Assembly: GCF_900142975.1 (NCBI RefSeq)
Contig: NZ_LT670848.1
Coordinates: 3,946,000 to 4,009,999 of the forward strand
Length of the DNA stretch: 64,000 nt
Reading direction: 5' to 3'
Source of the DNA: Salegentibacter salegens
GTDB lineage: Bacteria > Bacteroidota > Bacteroidia > Flavobacteriales > Flavobacteriaceae
Below are positions 53,701 through 62,960 of the stretch, piece after piece. A model generated the notes under the pieces. The model was not told the DNA's origin and did not search any database. It saw only the letters and a list, made by a program, of their open reading frames with translations. A program made the translations under genes and the position numbers. How positions within the stretch are numbered: the first letter of the stretch is position 1; every line of letters begins with the position of its first letter.

Positions 53701-55434
53701 GTGAAATATTCCAAAATACCTGTTGCCAGATCTATTGTAGCGCTATGCGTTGCTAAAAATATAAATCACGTAGTAATTTCTCCCGGTTCTAGAAATGCGC
53801 CTTTAACCATTGGTTTTACGCACCATCCCGATATTAAGCCTTACAGTATTGTAGACGAAAGATGCGCTGCTTTTTATGCTTTAGGAATGGCGCAGCAATT
53901 ACAAAAACCGGTGGCCCTGGTTTGTACTTCGGGCTCTGCATTGCTAAATTATTATCCGGCGATTGCCGAAGCTTTTTATAGTGATATTCCGCTGGTAATT
54001 ATTTCGGCAGACCGGCCTATTGAACGTATAGATATTGGCGACGGACAAACAATTAGGCAGAAAAACGTATTTGAAAACCATATTTTATATTCGGCGAACT
54101 TGCATTCAGAATTAGTTTTAGATTCTGAAGCAACCGATAAAAAACTTCAGCAAAAACAATTTGAATCGCAAAAACATAACGAGCGGGAAGTCAATCTGGC
54201 GCTAAACAAAGCGATAGAAGAGAAGGGACCGGTTCATATTAATGTTCCTTTTTATGAACCTTTGTACGATTTGGTAGAGAATGTTGAGGTAAATCCCATA
54301 CAGATTCTGCCAGAAATTAAAGAACGTACCTATACCGAAAGTCAATTAGGCGGTTATGCCGAGCTTTGGAATAGAGCAAAGCGGAAAATGGTAATTGTTG
54401 GAGTGGCGCAACCTAATGCAGTGGAACAGGAATTTCTGGAAAAACTCGCCAAAGACGATTCGGTTATTGTGCTTACTGAAACCACCTCGAATTTAAATCA
54501 TCCTGAATTTTTTACGAGAATTGATACTCTTATAGGCCCGATTGAAAAAGATGAAAATCGGGAAGAATTATTCAAAACGCTTCAGCCGGAAATATTACTG
54601 ACTTTTGGCGGAATGATCGTTTCAAAAAAGATTAAAGCATTTTTAAGAAATTACCAGCCCCAACAACACTGGCATATCGATTCTAAAAAAGCCTACAACA
54701 CATTTTTCTGCTTAAATAAGCATTTTGAAACCACTGTAAATTCATTTTTTAAACATTTCTTTTCGCTTACCGAAAATGTAGAAAGTGATTATGGAAAGTT
54801 CTGGAAGGAAGTGAAAAGCAAGCGCCAGGTTCGGCACGAAGAGTATATGGACGAAATTCCGTATTCAGACCTTAAAGCGATGCAGGAAATTGTTCCCGCG
54901 GTGCCTGAGAATTATATTGTACACCTTGGTAATAGTTCTACGATTAGGTATGCGCAATTGTTTAAGTGGAAGGAAAGTTTGCGTATTTTTTGTAATCGAG
55001 GTACAAGCGGAATTGATGGTAGTATTTCTACGGCAGTTGGTTCGGCTTCTTTAAATGCTGAACCTACGTTAATGATAGCAGGAGATTTGAGTTTTTTCTA
55101 TGATAGCAATGCGTTGTGGAATAATTATATTCCGAAGAATTTTAGAATAATAATTTTGAATAATAACGGAGGCGGGATTTTTAGAATCCTACCCGGAAAT
55201 AAGAATACAGAGAATTTTGAGACTTATTTTGAAACCACGCATCAGCTTCAGGCGAAATCGTTAAGTGAAATGTACGGTTTTGAATACCGTTCTGCGGAAA
55301 CTTCCGAAGAAATAAAAGAGCAATTAAAAACTTTTTTTAGCGATTCGGTTCAACCAAAAATCCTGGAAATTTTTACACCGAGAAAGATTAACGATAAAGT
55401 GCTACTGGAATACTTCAATTTTATGAAATCTTAA
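53701..55434 (+). CDS. menD: SEPHCHC synthase (MenD)
   Basis: The 577-residue ThDP enzyme adds succinic semialdehyde (from 2-oxoglutarate) to isochorismate. The start is GTG and leads into the conserved VVISPGSRNAPLTIGFTHH and DERCAAFYALGMAQ, including the activating Glu. Later LVCTSGSALLNYYPAIAEA, SADRPIERIDIGDGQTIRQ, and the ThDP-binding LMIAGDLSFFYDSNALWN with ILNNNGGGIF complete the family. Length is typical. Confidence 0.96.
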   Translation: MKYSKIPVARSIVALCVAKNINHVVISPGSRNAPLTIGFTHHPDIKPYSIVDERCAAFYALGMAQQLQKPVALVCTSGSALLNYYPAIAEAFYSDIPLVIISADRPIERIDIGDGQTIRQKNVFENHILYSANLHSELVLDSEATDKKLQQKQFESQKHNEREVNLALNKAIEEKGPVHINVPFYEPLYDLVENVEVNPIQILPEIKERTYTESQLGGYAELWNRAKRKMVIVGVAQPNAVEQEFLEKLAKDDSVIVLTETTSNLNHPEFFTRIDTLIGPIEKDENREELFKTLQPEILLTFGGMIVSKKIKAFLRNYQPQQHWHIDSKKAYNTFFCLNKHFETTVNSFFKHFFSLTENVESDYGKFWKEVKSKRQVRHEEYMDEIPYSDLKAMQEIVPAVPENYIVHLGNSSTIRYAQLFKWKESLRIFCNRGTSGIDGSISTAVGSASLNAEPTLMIAGDLSFFYDSNALWNNYIPKNFRIIILNNNGGGIFRILPGNKNTENFETYFETTHQLQAKSLSEMYGFEYRSAETSEEIKEQLKTFFSDSVQPKILEIFTPRKINDKVLLEYFNFMKS

Positions 55435-55501
55435 GAATTTAAATTCGTTGATAAACACTCATTTAAGTAACTTGTTGAGAAATAAACCAAAATTCTTAAT
55501 T

Positions 55502-55846
55502 ATGAGTACAAAAACCGATGAAAAAGTAGGTAAATACATTCAGGATGTGAAAGACAAAACGGGCGAAGAACCCGATGTTGGTTTGCTTAGAAAAGTAACC
55601 GAATCTTGTGGTCCAAGTATTTTTAGAAGCGATGCTGAAACCGTTTCCAGTTCTTCAGAGTCTGAAATGGAAACCGTAAAACGCAATTTTTTAATCAAAA
55701 AATTAGGGCTTAAGGATGACGAGAAATTAGATGTAGGTTTAAATGCCGTAATGGAAAAATATGGTAAATCTAATAGGAATAAGTATCGTGCGGTAGTCTA
55801 TTATTTACTTACAAAATACTTTAAAAAAGAAAGTGTTTTTAAATAA
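55502..55846 (+). CDS. DUF2853 family protein
   Basis: Starting at the ATG at 55502 (the frame is open further up to 55448), the protein has 114 residues: a small, charged, helical protein with KYIQDVKDKTGEEPDVGLLR, then SCGPSIFRSDAETVSSSSES and NKYRAVVYYLLTKYF. This fits DUF2853, known from Bacteroidota, with no assigned function. No signal peptide. It lies 67 bases after menD and has its own terminator. Confidence 0.82.
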   Translation: MSTKTDEKVGKYIQDVKDKTGEEPDVGLLRKVTESCGPSIFRSDAETVSSSSESEMETVKRNFLIKKLGLKDDEKLDVGLNAVMEKYGKSNRNKYRAVVYYLLTKYFKKESVFK

Positions 55847-55865
55847 AATAAATGGTCTAAATATT

Positions 55866-55905
55866 ATAAAAATCCGTTTTTCTGGAGTGAAAGACGGATT
55901 TTTCT
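55866..55905 (+). terminator. Terminator after DUF2853
   Basis: AAAAATCCGT and ACGGATTTTT form the stem around TTTTCTGGAGTGAAAG, in which TTTC/GAAA also pair. A T-rich tail (CTGTTTTAT) follows. Confidence 0.65.
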
Positions 55906-55934
55906 GTTTTATAGAGAAACCGTAAAATATAAAG

Positions 55935-55943
55935 TATCTTTGC
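55935..55943 (+). promoter_or_regulatory. Promoter -7 box of the CvfB-like gene
   Basis: TATCTTTGC matches the flavobacterial TAnnTTTG(C) consensus exactly. It lies 18 bases before the start codon. No clear -33 TTTG is seen at the proper distance. Confidence 0.55.
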
Positions 55944-55960
55944 ACCTCAAAATATAGATT

Positions 55961-56797
55961 ATGCTTAGAATTGGTGAAAATCATACGCTTAATATTGTAA
56001 GGGAAACCGAGCCTGGACTTTTCTTAACAGATAATGAAGGGAATGAAGTTTTACTTCCGAATAAATATATACCCGAAACTTTTGAAATAGGTGAAGAGAT
56101 TGATGTTTTTGTTTACCTGGATCATGAAGAAAGACCAGTGTCAACTACCTTAGAACCTCTAGTGAAACTTGATGAATTTGCTTTTCTAAAATGTGTAGAA
56201 ACCACTGAATTTGGTGCTTTTTTAGATTGGGGACTTGAAAAACACTTATTTGTTCCGTTTAAGGAGCAGGCTTACCCTATGAAAAAGGGCGGACGCTATC
56301 TTATTTTTTGCTATTTAGATGAAGAAACCGATCGTTTGGTAGGTTCAAGCAAAGTACATGCATTTTTGGATAATTCTGAATTAACCATAGCGCCTTTTGA
56401 AGAGGTAGATCTTATAATTAGCAATAAAAGTGATTTAGGTTACAATGTAATTATTAATCAGCTGCATTTAGGTTTGATCTATCACGACGATGTTTTCCAG
56501 GAAATAAATGTTGGTGATGAAATGCGCGGATTTATCACTAAAACCCGTCCCGATGGCAAAATTGATGTTAGCCTGCAAAGACCAGGTTACAGAAGTATTG
56601 AACCAAATGCTGAGTTAATCCTTGATAAATTAAAGAGAAACGAAGGTTATCTAAACCTTACCGATAAATCTTCTCCCGAAGCTATTCACAGTCAGTTAGG
56701 AATTAGCAAAAAGAGCTTTAAGCGTGCCGCAGGGAATCTTTATAAACAAAGAAAAATAGATATTAAAGACGACGGTATTTATCTTAAAGAAGATTAG
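55961..56797 (+). CDS. S1-like RNA-binding protein, CvfB/YitL family
   Basis: The 278-residue protein consists of S1-like OB folds followed by a winged helix: an N-terminal domain with LNIVRETEPGLFLTDNEGNE and LLPNKYIP, a second domain with VETTEFGAFLDWGLEKHLFV, a third with VGDEMRGFITKTRPDGKIDV, and a C-terminal LGISKKSFKRAAGNLYKQRK helix-turn region. CvfB proteins are thought to bind RNA and affect virulence or translation in Firmicutes; the role here is unknown. Family assignment is fairly sure. Confidence 0.9.
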   Translation: MLRIGENHTLNIVRETEPGLFLTDNEGNEVLLPNKYIPETFEIGEEIDVFVYLDHEERPVSTTLEPLVKLDEFAFLKCVETTEFGAFLDWGLEKHLFVPFKEQAYPMKKGGRYLIFCYLDEETDRLVGSSKVHAFLDNSELTIAPFEEVDLIISNKSDLGYNVIINQLHLGLIYHDDVFQEINVGDEMRGFITKTRPDGKIDVSLQRPGYRSIEPNAELILDKLKRNEGYLNLTDKSSPEAIHSQLGISKKSFKRAAGNLYKQRKIDIKDDGIYLKED

Positions 56798-57285
56798 TAA
56801 AAGTAGCTCCCTCTTGGCGAGTAATATTGTGAGCCGTAATACATTCTTCGCTGGGTTTGCCTGTGAAGGGCGTTTTGATAAATTCGCTGGTTTTGGTAAT
56901 AAGGATTCGAATTCAGGGCATCATTGTAAACTTCGTCATTATCCCTAAGTCGGTAATTATTAGAAATTTCGAAAGCTTTTTTCTTTTGCGTGGTTGTAGG
57001 TAAAGGACTTCCAATATCTACGGTGCGTTTTTTCATATTACGCTGCTGTTCCAGGATTCCAACCATATCTACGCTAGAACGTTTGTTTTCATCTACATTT
57101 ATAAATTCACCGCTGGGAAGATCAAAATCTCCTTTAAAGAATTGTTGTCCAAAACTAAGATCGCTCCAGGAAGGTTCTATACTGTAGTTGCTAATTTCAA
57201 AATCGGCAATATCCCAGTATTCCTGGGCAGAAACTGAAGTTATGCTGAATAAAAACAGACTTAGAAATAGGAAGCGAAATTTCAT
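56794..57285 (-). CDS. Secreted protein of unknown function, 163 aa
   Basis: The signal peptide ends after TSVSAQ (about residue 21). The rest is polar and rich in Asn, Gln, Arg and Tyr toward the C-terminus (NPYYQNQRIYQNALHRQTQR, then YYGSQYYSPRGSYFY), which looks disordered. No domain recognised. Its 3' end overlaps the end of the CvfB-like gene by four bases on the opposite strand. Confidence 0.72.
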   Translation of the reverse strand: MKFRFLFLSLFLFSITSVSAQEYWDIADFEISNYSIEPSWSDLSFGQQFFKGDFDLPSGEFINVDENKRSSVDMVGILEQQRNMKKRTVDIGSPLPTTTQKKKAFEISNNYRLRDNDEVYNDALNSNPYYQNQRIYQNALHRQTQRRMYYGSQYYSPRGSYFY

Positions 57286-57391
57286 TTTCAGGGCTTTTGT
57301 CTTTAATATAGCAAAAACAATGCAAATCTAATTGCACAGCAAAGATATTAAGATAAATTGAAAAGCTTATTTTTGAATAAAATAAAGACCT

Positions 57392-58231
57392 ATGAGTGAA
57401 ATCAACTGGAAAACTGTAAAAGAATACGAAGATATAACTTATAAAAAATCGGGTGGCGTGGCGCGAATTGCTTTTAACCGTCCCGATGTTCGCAATGCGT
57501 TTAGACCTAAAACTACTTCAGAGCTGTTAGATGCCTTTCATAATGCACACGAAGATACTGAAATTGGCTGCGTTTTACTTTCGGCCGAGGGCCCATCATC
57601 AAAAGACGGGAAATGGGCGTTTTGTAGCGGTGGCGATCAAAAAGCACGTGGACACCAGGGTTACGTAGGTGAAGATGGCTACCATAGATTAAATATTTTG
57701 GAAGTTCAGCGGTTAATACGGTTTATGCCAAAGGCTGTAATTTGTGTAGTTCCCGGCTGGGCAGTAGGAGGTGGGCATAGTTTGCACGTAGTTTGCGATT
57801 TAACACTTGCCAGTAAAGAACACGCTATTTTTAAACAAACCGATGCCGATGTAACTAGTTTTGATGCCGGTTATGGTTCAGCTTATTTGGCGAAAATGGT
57901 AGGGCAGAAGAAGGCACGGGAAATCTTTTTCCTCGGAAGAAATTATTCTGCGCAAGAAGCTTATGAAATGGGAATGGTGAACGCGGTAATTCCGCACGAT
58001 GAGCTGGAAGATACTGCTTATGAATGGGCACAGGAAATTATGGCAAAATCGCCAACTTCTATAAAGATGCTGAAATTCGCCATGAACATGACCGATGACG
58101 GAATGGTTGGCCAGCAAGTGTTTGCAGGAGAAGTTACCCGACTTGCTTATATGACAGATGAAGCAAAAGAAGGCCGTGATGCTTTTCTGGAAAAAAGAAA
58201 ACCTAATTTTGATAAAAAATGGATTCCATAG
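57392..58231 (+). CDS. menB: 1,4-dihydroxy-2-naphthoyl-CoA synthase
   Basis: The 279-residue crotonase-fold enzyme closes the second ring of the naphthoquinone. Motifs include ARIAFNRPDVRNAFRPKTT, WAFCSGGDQKARGHQGY, VVPGWAVGGGHSLHVVCDLT (oxyanion hole) and FDAGYGSAYLAKMVGQKKAR. It produces the substrate of the broken MenI. Its end overlaps the next gene by 13 bases. Confidence 0.96.
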   Translation: MSEINWKTVKEYEDITYKKSGGVARIAFNRPDVRNAFRPKTTSELLDAFHNAHEDTEIGCVLLSAEGPSSKDGKWAFCSGGDQKARGHQGYVGEDGYHRLNILEVQRLIRFMPKAVICVVPGWAVGGGHSLHVVCDLTLASKEHAIFKQTDADVTSFDAGYGSAYLAKMVGQKKAREIFFLGRNYSAQEAYEMGMVNAVIPHDELEDTAYEWAQEIMAKSPTSIKMLKFAMNMTDDGMVGQQVFAGEVTRLAYMTDEAKEGRDAFLEKRKPNFDKKWIP

Positions 58232-58746
58232 CCAAAGATTTTAGTAACGAACAAATAGATTTAGCTTCCCTGCCCAAATATGAGTCGGTAGCGTTTTCTT
58301 CAGTTTCGTCTAAATATCTTATAAAAATGAATATTCAGACGGGCATTTTTATGCTCGTGCTTACTGTGGCGCTTGGTGTTTTTTGGTTTTTTCAGCTAAA
58401 TTATATTCAATCGGGAATTATTTTTGCCTTTGTATTAATCGCTTTTATATTTAGATTTTGGAATAATTATAAGCTGCTTCAAAGTTTGGGTTATGCTATA
58501 AGGGAAAGAGATATTATTTATAGAAGAGGATTTATTTTTAGTAAAACAACGGTAATTCCGTTTAATAGGGTACAGCACGCTTCAATTTCAAGAGGGATTT
58601 GGGATAAGATTTTAGGAATTTCCAGCCTTAATATTTTTACTGCCGGTGGAGGAGGAAGTGATATTACTATTCCCGGTTTAGATCCCGAAATGGCTGTTCA
58701 ATTAAAAGAGGCAATTGCGGTTAAGATTTCTGAAGATGAATCCTGA
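58219..58746 (+). CDS. PH-domain membrane protein, YdbS-like (DUF304)
   Basis: The 175-residue protein has two membrane segments (about residues 36-78) and a bacterial PH domain (YAIRERDIIYRRGFIFSKTT, then VIPFNRVQHASISRGIWDKI). Such YdbS proteins always go with a YdbT partner, here the next gene, and are thought to act in cell-envelope or membrane homeostasis. It overlaps menB by 13 bases and ydbT by 11, so menB-ydbS-ydbT form one translation-coupled unit. Confidence 0.9.
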   Translation: MDSIAKDFSNEQIDLASLPKYESVAFSSVSSKYLIKMNIQTGIFMLVLTVALGVFWFFQLNYIQSGIIFAFVLIAFIFRFWNNYKLLQSLGYAIRERDIIYRRGFIFSKTTVIPFNRVQHASISRGIWDKILGISSLNIFTAGGGGSDITIPGLDPEMAVQLKEAIAVKISEDES

Positions 58747-60256
58747 AGCCTACAGTAACGCCCAGCGCCAATCTATAGCCGGAATCCTTCTTATATTTAT
58801 TTCAAGCCTCTATAAATTATTTAGAACTTTTTGGGCGGTTGGTGCCTATTTGTTAGTTAGCGGCCCCAGTAGAAATACTTTAATTTATATTGGTTTGGGT
58901 TTGCTTTTTATTGGGATTCTAACCTTTATTTATAGCTACCTGTACTATCGCAAATTTGTTTTTTATATAGATTATAAACGGGAGGAATTTGTGTTGGAAA
59001 AAGGAATTTTTTCTACCGAAAATACTGCGATTCCTTTTGATAAAATTCAGCAGGTTTATTTTAAACGTTCTATTCTGCAACGAATAATCAAGGTGTACAG
59101 CCTGATAATTGATACCGCTGGAAGCAATCTAAAAGAGGTTGAAATTAAAGCTATATCTGGCGAAGATGCTAATAAGCTTTCAAAAATTCTATTAAAAGCG
59201 AAAGCTAAAAATACCGAAGAAAATTCAATAGAAGAATCTTTAGAAACTGAGGATAATAACGAGGTTTTTTGGACTCATAAGGTAGGATTTCTCACGCTTC
59301 TTAAAATTGGGATAAGCACTAATTATCTTCGCGGGCTTTCGTTGGTTTTTGCATTTGTAATGACTATTTATAATAGAGTAAACACCTATTTTAAAGATCG
59401 GGTAGAAGATGTTGAAGTTTATTTTGATCAGTTTTCTGGGGTCTTGCAATCTATCGGGTTCTTAGCACTGCTTTTTGTGCTTCTCTTACTTTTAAGTATA
59501 AGTATTACAATTATTGAAGTATTTATTAAGTATTATGGCTTAACAATTCAGCAGAATAAGGATAAAATGGAGGTAGAAATGGGGTTAAAAACCAATACCA
59601 AGGTTTCCCTTCAACCAAGACGGCTTCAATTGATGAGAATTAAAACCAACCCGGTTCAAAAGCGGTTCAATCTTTATGAAGCCCAAATTTCCTTATCCAG
59701 CAGCGAAAATGAACTTCAAAAAAATAAAATAAAGATTCCCGGCCTGGGAAAAGAGATCGTAAAAAAGATAAAGTATTTTTTATATCCAGAATCTTCTAAA
59801 TCTAGTTTCAGCACGACCTTTAGACCAGATAAATTATTATTATTCAGAAAAATTTCATTGGCAGTATTGCCGGTATTGATATTTCTCGCACTCTGGTATT
59901 TTACAGATTTTATAAGACTAAAATTATGGGCTGTTTTAGCCGTAGCAAGTTTATATATGCTTGCCGCTTTATCTTTACAAATTCTTGCCTTTAGAGCTAG
60001 AAAACTTATAATTACCGAAGAATTTCTTCAGAAAAAAACTGGCTTTTGGAATAAAACCGAAGAAACCCTGGAATTATTTAAAATCCAATCTATAAGTGTA
60101 AAGCAACCTATTTGGTATAAAAGAAAAAACCTCGTGAATGTAGTTTTCCATACCGCCGGGGGTGATTTAAACTTTTATGCTGTGAATAGAGATATTTTGC
60201 AATACGTAAATTATGTGTTGTATAAGGCAGAGGTTAGTTCAAAAAACTGGATGTAA
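58736..60256 (+). CDS. PH-domain membrane protein, YdbT-like (DUF304)
   Basis: The 506-residue protein (ATG 58736 preferred over an earlier in-frame start at 58715 inside ydbS) has about six membrane segments and three PH-like domains: FVLEKGIFSTENTAIPFDKI (near 90), MGLKTNTKVSLQPRRLQLMR (near 290) and LQKKTGFWNKTEETLELFKI (near 435). This repeated pattern is that of YdbT. Its exact role is unknown. A terminator follows. Confidence 0.9.
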   Translation: MNPEAYSNAQRQSIAGILLIFISSLYKLFRTFWAVGAYLLVSGPSRNTLIYIGLGLLFIGILTFIYSYLYYRKFVFYIDYKREEFVLEKGIFSTENTAIPFDKIQQVYFKRSILQRIIKVYSLIIDTAGSNLKEVEIKAISGEDANKLSKILLKAKAKNTEENSIEESLETEDNNEVFWTHKVGFLTLLKIGISTNYLRGLSLVFAFVMTIYNRVNTYFKDRVEDVEVYFDQFSGVLQSIGFLALLFVLLLLLSISITIIEVFIKYYGLTIQQNKDKMEVEMGLKTNTKVSLQPRRLQLMRIKTNPVQKRFNLYEAQISLSSSENELQKNKIKIPGLGKEIVKKIKYFLYPESSKSSFSTTFRPDKLLLFRKISLAVLPVLIFLALWYFTDFIRLKLWAVLAVASLYMLAALSLQILAFRARKLIITEEFLQKKTGFWNKTEETLELFKIQSISVKQPIWYKRKNLVNVVFHTAGGDLNFYAVNRDILQYVNYVLYKAEVSSKNWM

Positions 60257-60291
60257 GAAGTGTTGAATTTGTTACTCGCAAGAAGTTAAAA

Positions 60292-60330
60292 TAAAAAAAA
60301 TCCCCAATCTAAAACTAGATTGGGGATTTT
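60292..60330. terminator. Bidirectional terminator between ydbT-like and E1 genes
   Basis: TCCCCAATCTA (60301-60311), loop AAAC, TAGATTGGGGA (60316-60326), flanked by A8 and T4. It serves ydbT on the plus strand and the E1 gene on the minus strand. Confidence 0.85.
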
Positions 60331-60352
60331 CACTTTAAACAATTAACAAGAT

Positions 60353-62756
60353 TTATCGTATCGCCGGATATTCCTCTGGATTTACCTCGTTGAAAATTGA
60401 ATAAACCTTTTCAAAAATATCTTCTGCTGAAGGTTTACTAAAATAATCTCCATCGGTTCCATAAGCCGGGCGATGTTCCTTAGCGGTTAGTGTTTGCGGT
60501 TTGCTGTCCAGGTATCTCCAGGCGTTTTGCTCGTTTAAAACCTTATCTAAAATATAGGCTGAGGCTCCTCCCGGAACATCCTCGTCTATAACCAGAAGTC
60601 TGTTAGTTTTTTCTACGCTTTTTACAATGTCGTGATCCAAATCAAAAGGAAGTAGAGATTGAATATCTATTACTTCAGCATTAATACCATATTCACTTAA
60701 TTCTTCAGCCGTTTGAGTTACAATTCTTAAGGTAGAGCCATAAGAAACTAAGGTAATATCGCTTCCTTCTCTAATGGTTTCTACTTTGCCAATTGGCGTT
60801 CTAAGATCGGCTAAGTTACTCGGTTTTTTTTCTTTTAAACGGTACCCGTTTAAGCACTCCACCAATAGCGCAGGAGTATCCTGTTTTAAAAGAGTATTAT
60901 AAAAACCTGCTGCTTTGGTCATATTTCTTGGTACCAGAACATACATTCCGCGTACCAGGTTTAGAATTCCTCCCATTTGGGAACCACTATGCCAAATTCC
61001 TTCTAAGCGATGGCCACGGGTTCTTATAATTAGCGGAGCTTTTTGTTTTCCTTTGGTTCGGTATTGTAAGGTAGCAAGATCGTCACTCATCCCCTGTATA
61101 GCATACATAACGTAATCCAGGTATTGAATTTCAGCAATAGGCCTTAGACCTCGCATTGCCATTCCAATTCCCTGGCCGAGGATCGTGGCCTCGCGAATAC
61201 CAACATCGGCAACGCGTAGTTTTCCGTATTTTTTCTGAAGACCTTCCAGTCCCTGGTTTACATCACCAATCTCACCGGTATCTTCACCAAAGATGAGGGT
61301 TTCAGGGATATTGCCAAAAATCTGGTCAAAGTTATCACGCAGAATAATTCTTCCATCAACTTCAGCTGAATCTTCATCATATTCCGGTAAAACTTCAGTT
61401 TGAATCCCGTTAGATTCAATATACAAATGGCTGTTATAATCATTAGCCATATCTTTTTCAAATTCCTTAAGCCAATTCAGTAATTGGGATTTTTCTTCAG
61501 AATTTTCTTTTCTAATTGCCCTTAAAGTCTTTCTTGCTGCAACCGCAAGATCTTTTTTAAGCGGTTCTTTATTAGCGTTAAGATCTTTAGCAAGTTTAAC
61601 TACTGTATCTTTTTTCTCGGTATTTTTTGCCAGTTTAGAAAGTACAACGAGTAATTCTTTTTGTTTGGCTTTGGTGGGTTCAGCATACTTATTCCACGCT
61701 TTTTTCTTGCCTTCTCTTACCTCGCGTTTTATTTCTTTTTCAATATTTTGCAGCTCTTCATCTGTGCTAATATTGTTCTCTAAAATCCATTTTCTAAACT
61801 TTACATTACAATCGTATTCACGTTCCCAGGACAAACGTTGCTCATTTTTGTATCGCTCATGAGAACCGGAAGTAGAGTGCCCTTGTGGTTGTGTTAGTTC
61901 TACCACGTGAATAAGAACCGGACAATGTTCTCTTCGTGCTATTTTTTCAGCCTTTTCGTAGGCTTCAATTAGCGCTACATAATCCCAGCCATTAACCACG
62001 ATAATCTCGTAGCCTTTATTTTCTTCATCTCTTTGGAAACCTTTTACGATTTCAGAAATATTTTCTTTTGTAGTTTGATGTTTGGCGTGTACCGAAATCC
62101 CATATTCGTCGTCCCATACGCTTAAAACCATAGGCACCTGCATTACGCCTGCAGCGTTCAGGGTTTCCCAAAAATGGCCTTCGCTGGTACTGGCATTTCC
62201 AATAGTTCCCCAGGCGATTTCATTTCCGTTTTCTGAAAATTTCTCGGCAGGTAAACCTTCTACGTTTCTATAAATTTTGAAGCCTGGGCAAGGCCTAAAA
62301 GTCTTGGCATTTGGCCGGCTGTTGGGGAGATATCGGCACTGGAATTTTTTTGGTCTATCAAGTTTTTCCAGCTGCCGTCGTCATTAAGACTGTGGGTGGT
62401 AAAGTGGCCTCCCATTTGTCTTCCGCCAGACATTGGTTCGTTTTCCAGGTTAGAATCGGCATACAAACCGGAAAAGAATTGTTCTATGCTAAATTGATTA
62501 ATGGCCATCATAAAAAGTTTGGTCACGGTAGTAACCAGATCTAAAATCACCATTTTTAAAAGCTTTTGCCATAGCAAGCTGTGGCACTTCTTTTCCATCG
62601 CCAAAGATTCCGAATTTAGCTTTTCCGGTAAGCACTTCGCGTCTACCCAAAAGGCTACATTCCCGGCTGGTAACGGCTATTTTTAAAATCTGCCAGCACC
62701 TCGGTCTTGAAATCCTCAAATGAAATTGAATCTTTAGTTTTTGTTTCGCTTTGCAT
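60353..62756 (-). pseudogene. 2-oxo acid dehydrogenase E1, fused alpha/beta, frameshifted
   Basis: The gene should give a protein of about 800 residues beginning at the ATG at 62756. As written it is broken by three one-base changes: an extra base in TTTTTAAAA (62680-62688), an extra base in AAAAA (62512-62516) and a missing base in AAATTTT (62272-62278). Correcting them yields [18 protein letters not shown], then [20 protein letters not shown] and ASKIYRNVEGLPAEKFSENG, then the intact 596-residue rest with an E1 alpha thiamine region and a transketolase-like beta half (GMAMRGLRPIAEIQYLDYVM). E1 decarboxylates a branched-chain 2-oxo acid or pyruvate within a lipoate-dependent complex. All three changes lie in homopolymers, so sequencing error is as likely as true decay. 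Confidence 0.85.
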
Positions 62757-62960
62757 GAACGTAATTTATGAATAATAACAAATGTAACGAAAACTTAGAT
62801 TGTACACAATTCATTAAAATCAAAATATTTTAAGAAAAGTGTATTTTAAAAGATTTTTATTGTATTTACTGAAAAGAAATATAGAATTTAATAGTAAATA
62901 CTGATTAAAATGTAATTCAATTGAAGATTGCTAAGAATTACCTAAGCATTTAAATCTTTG

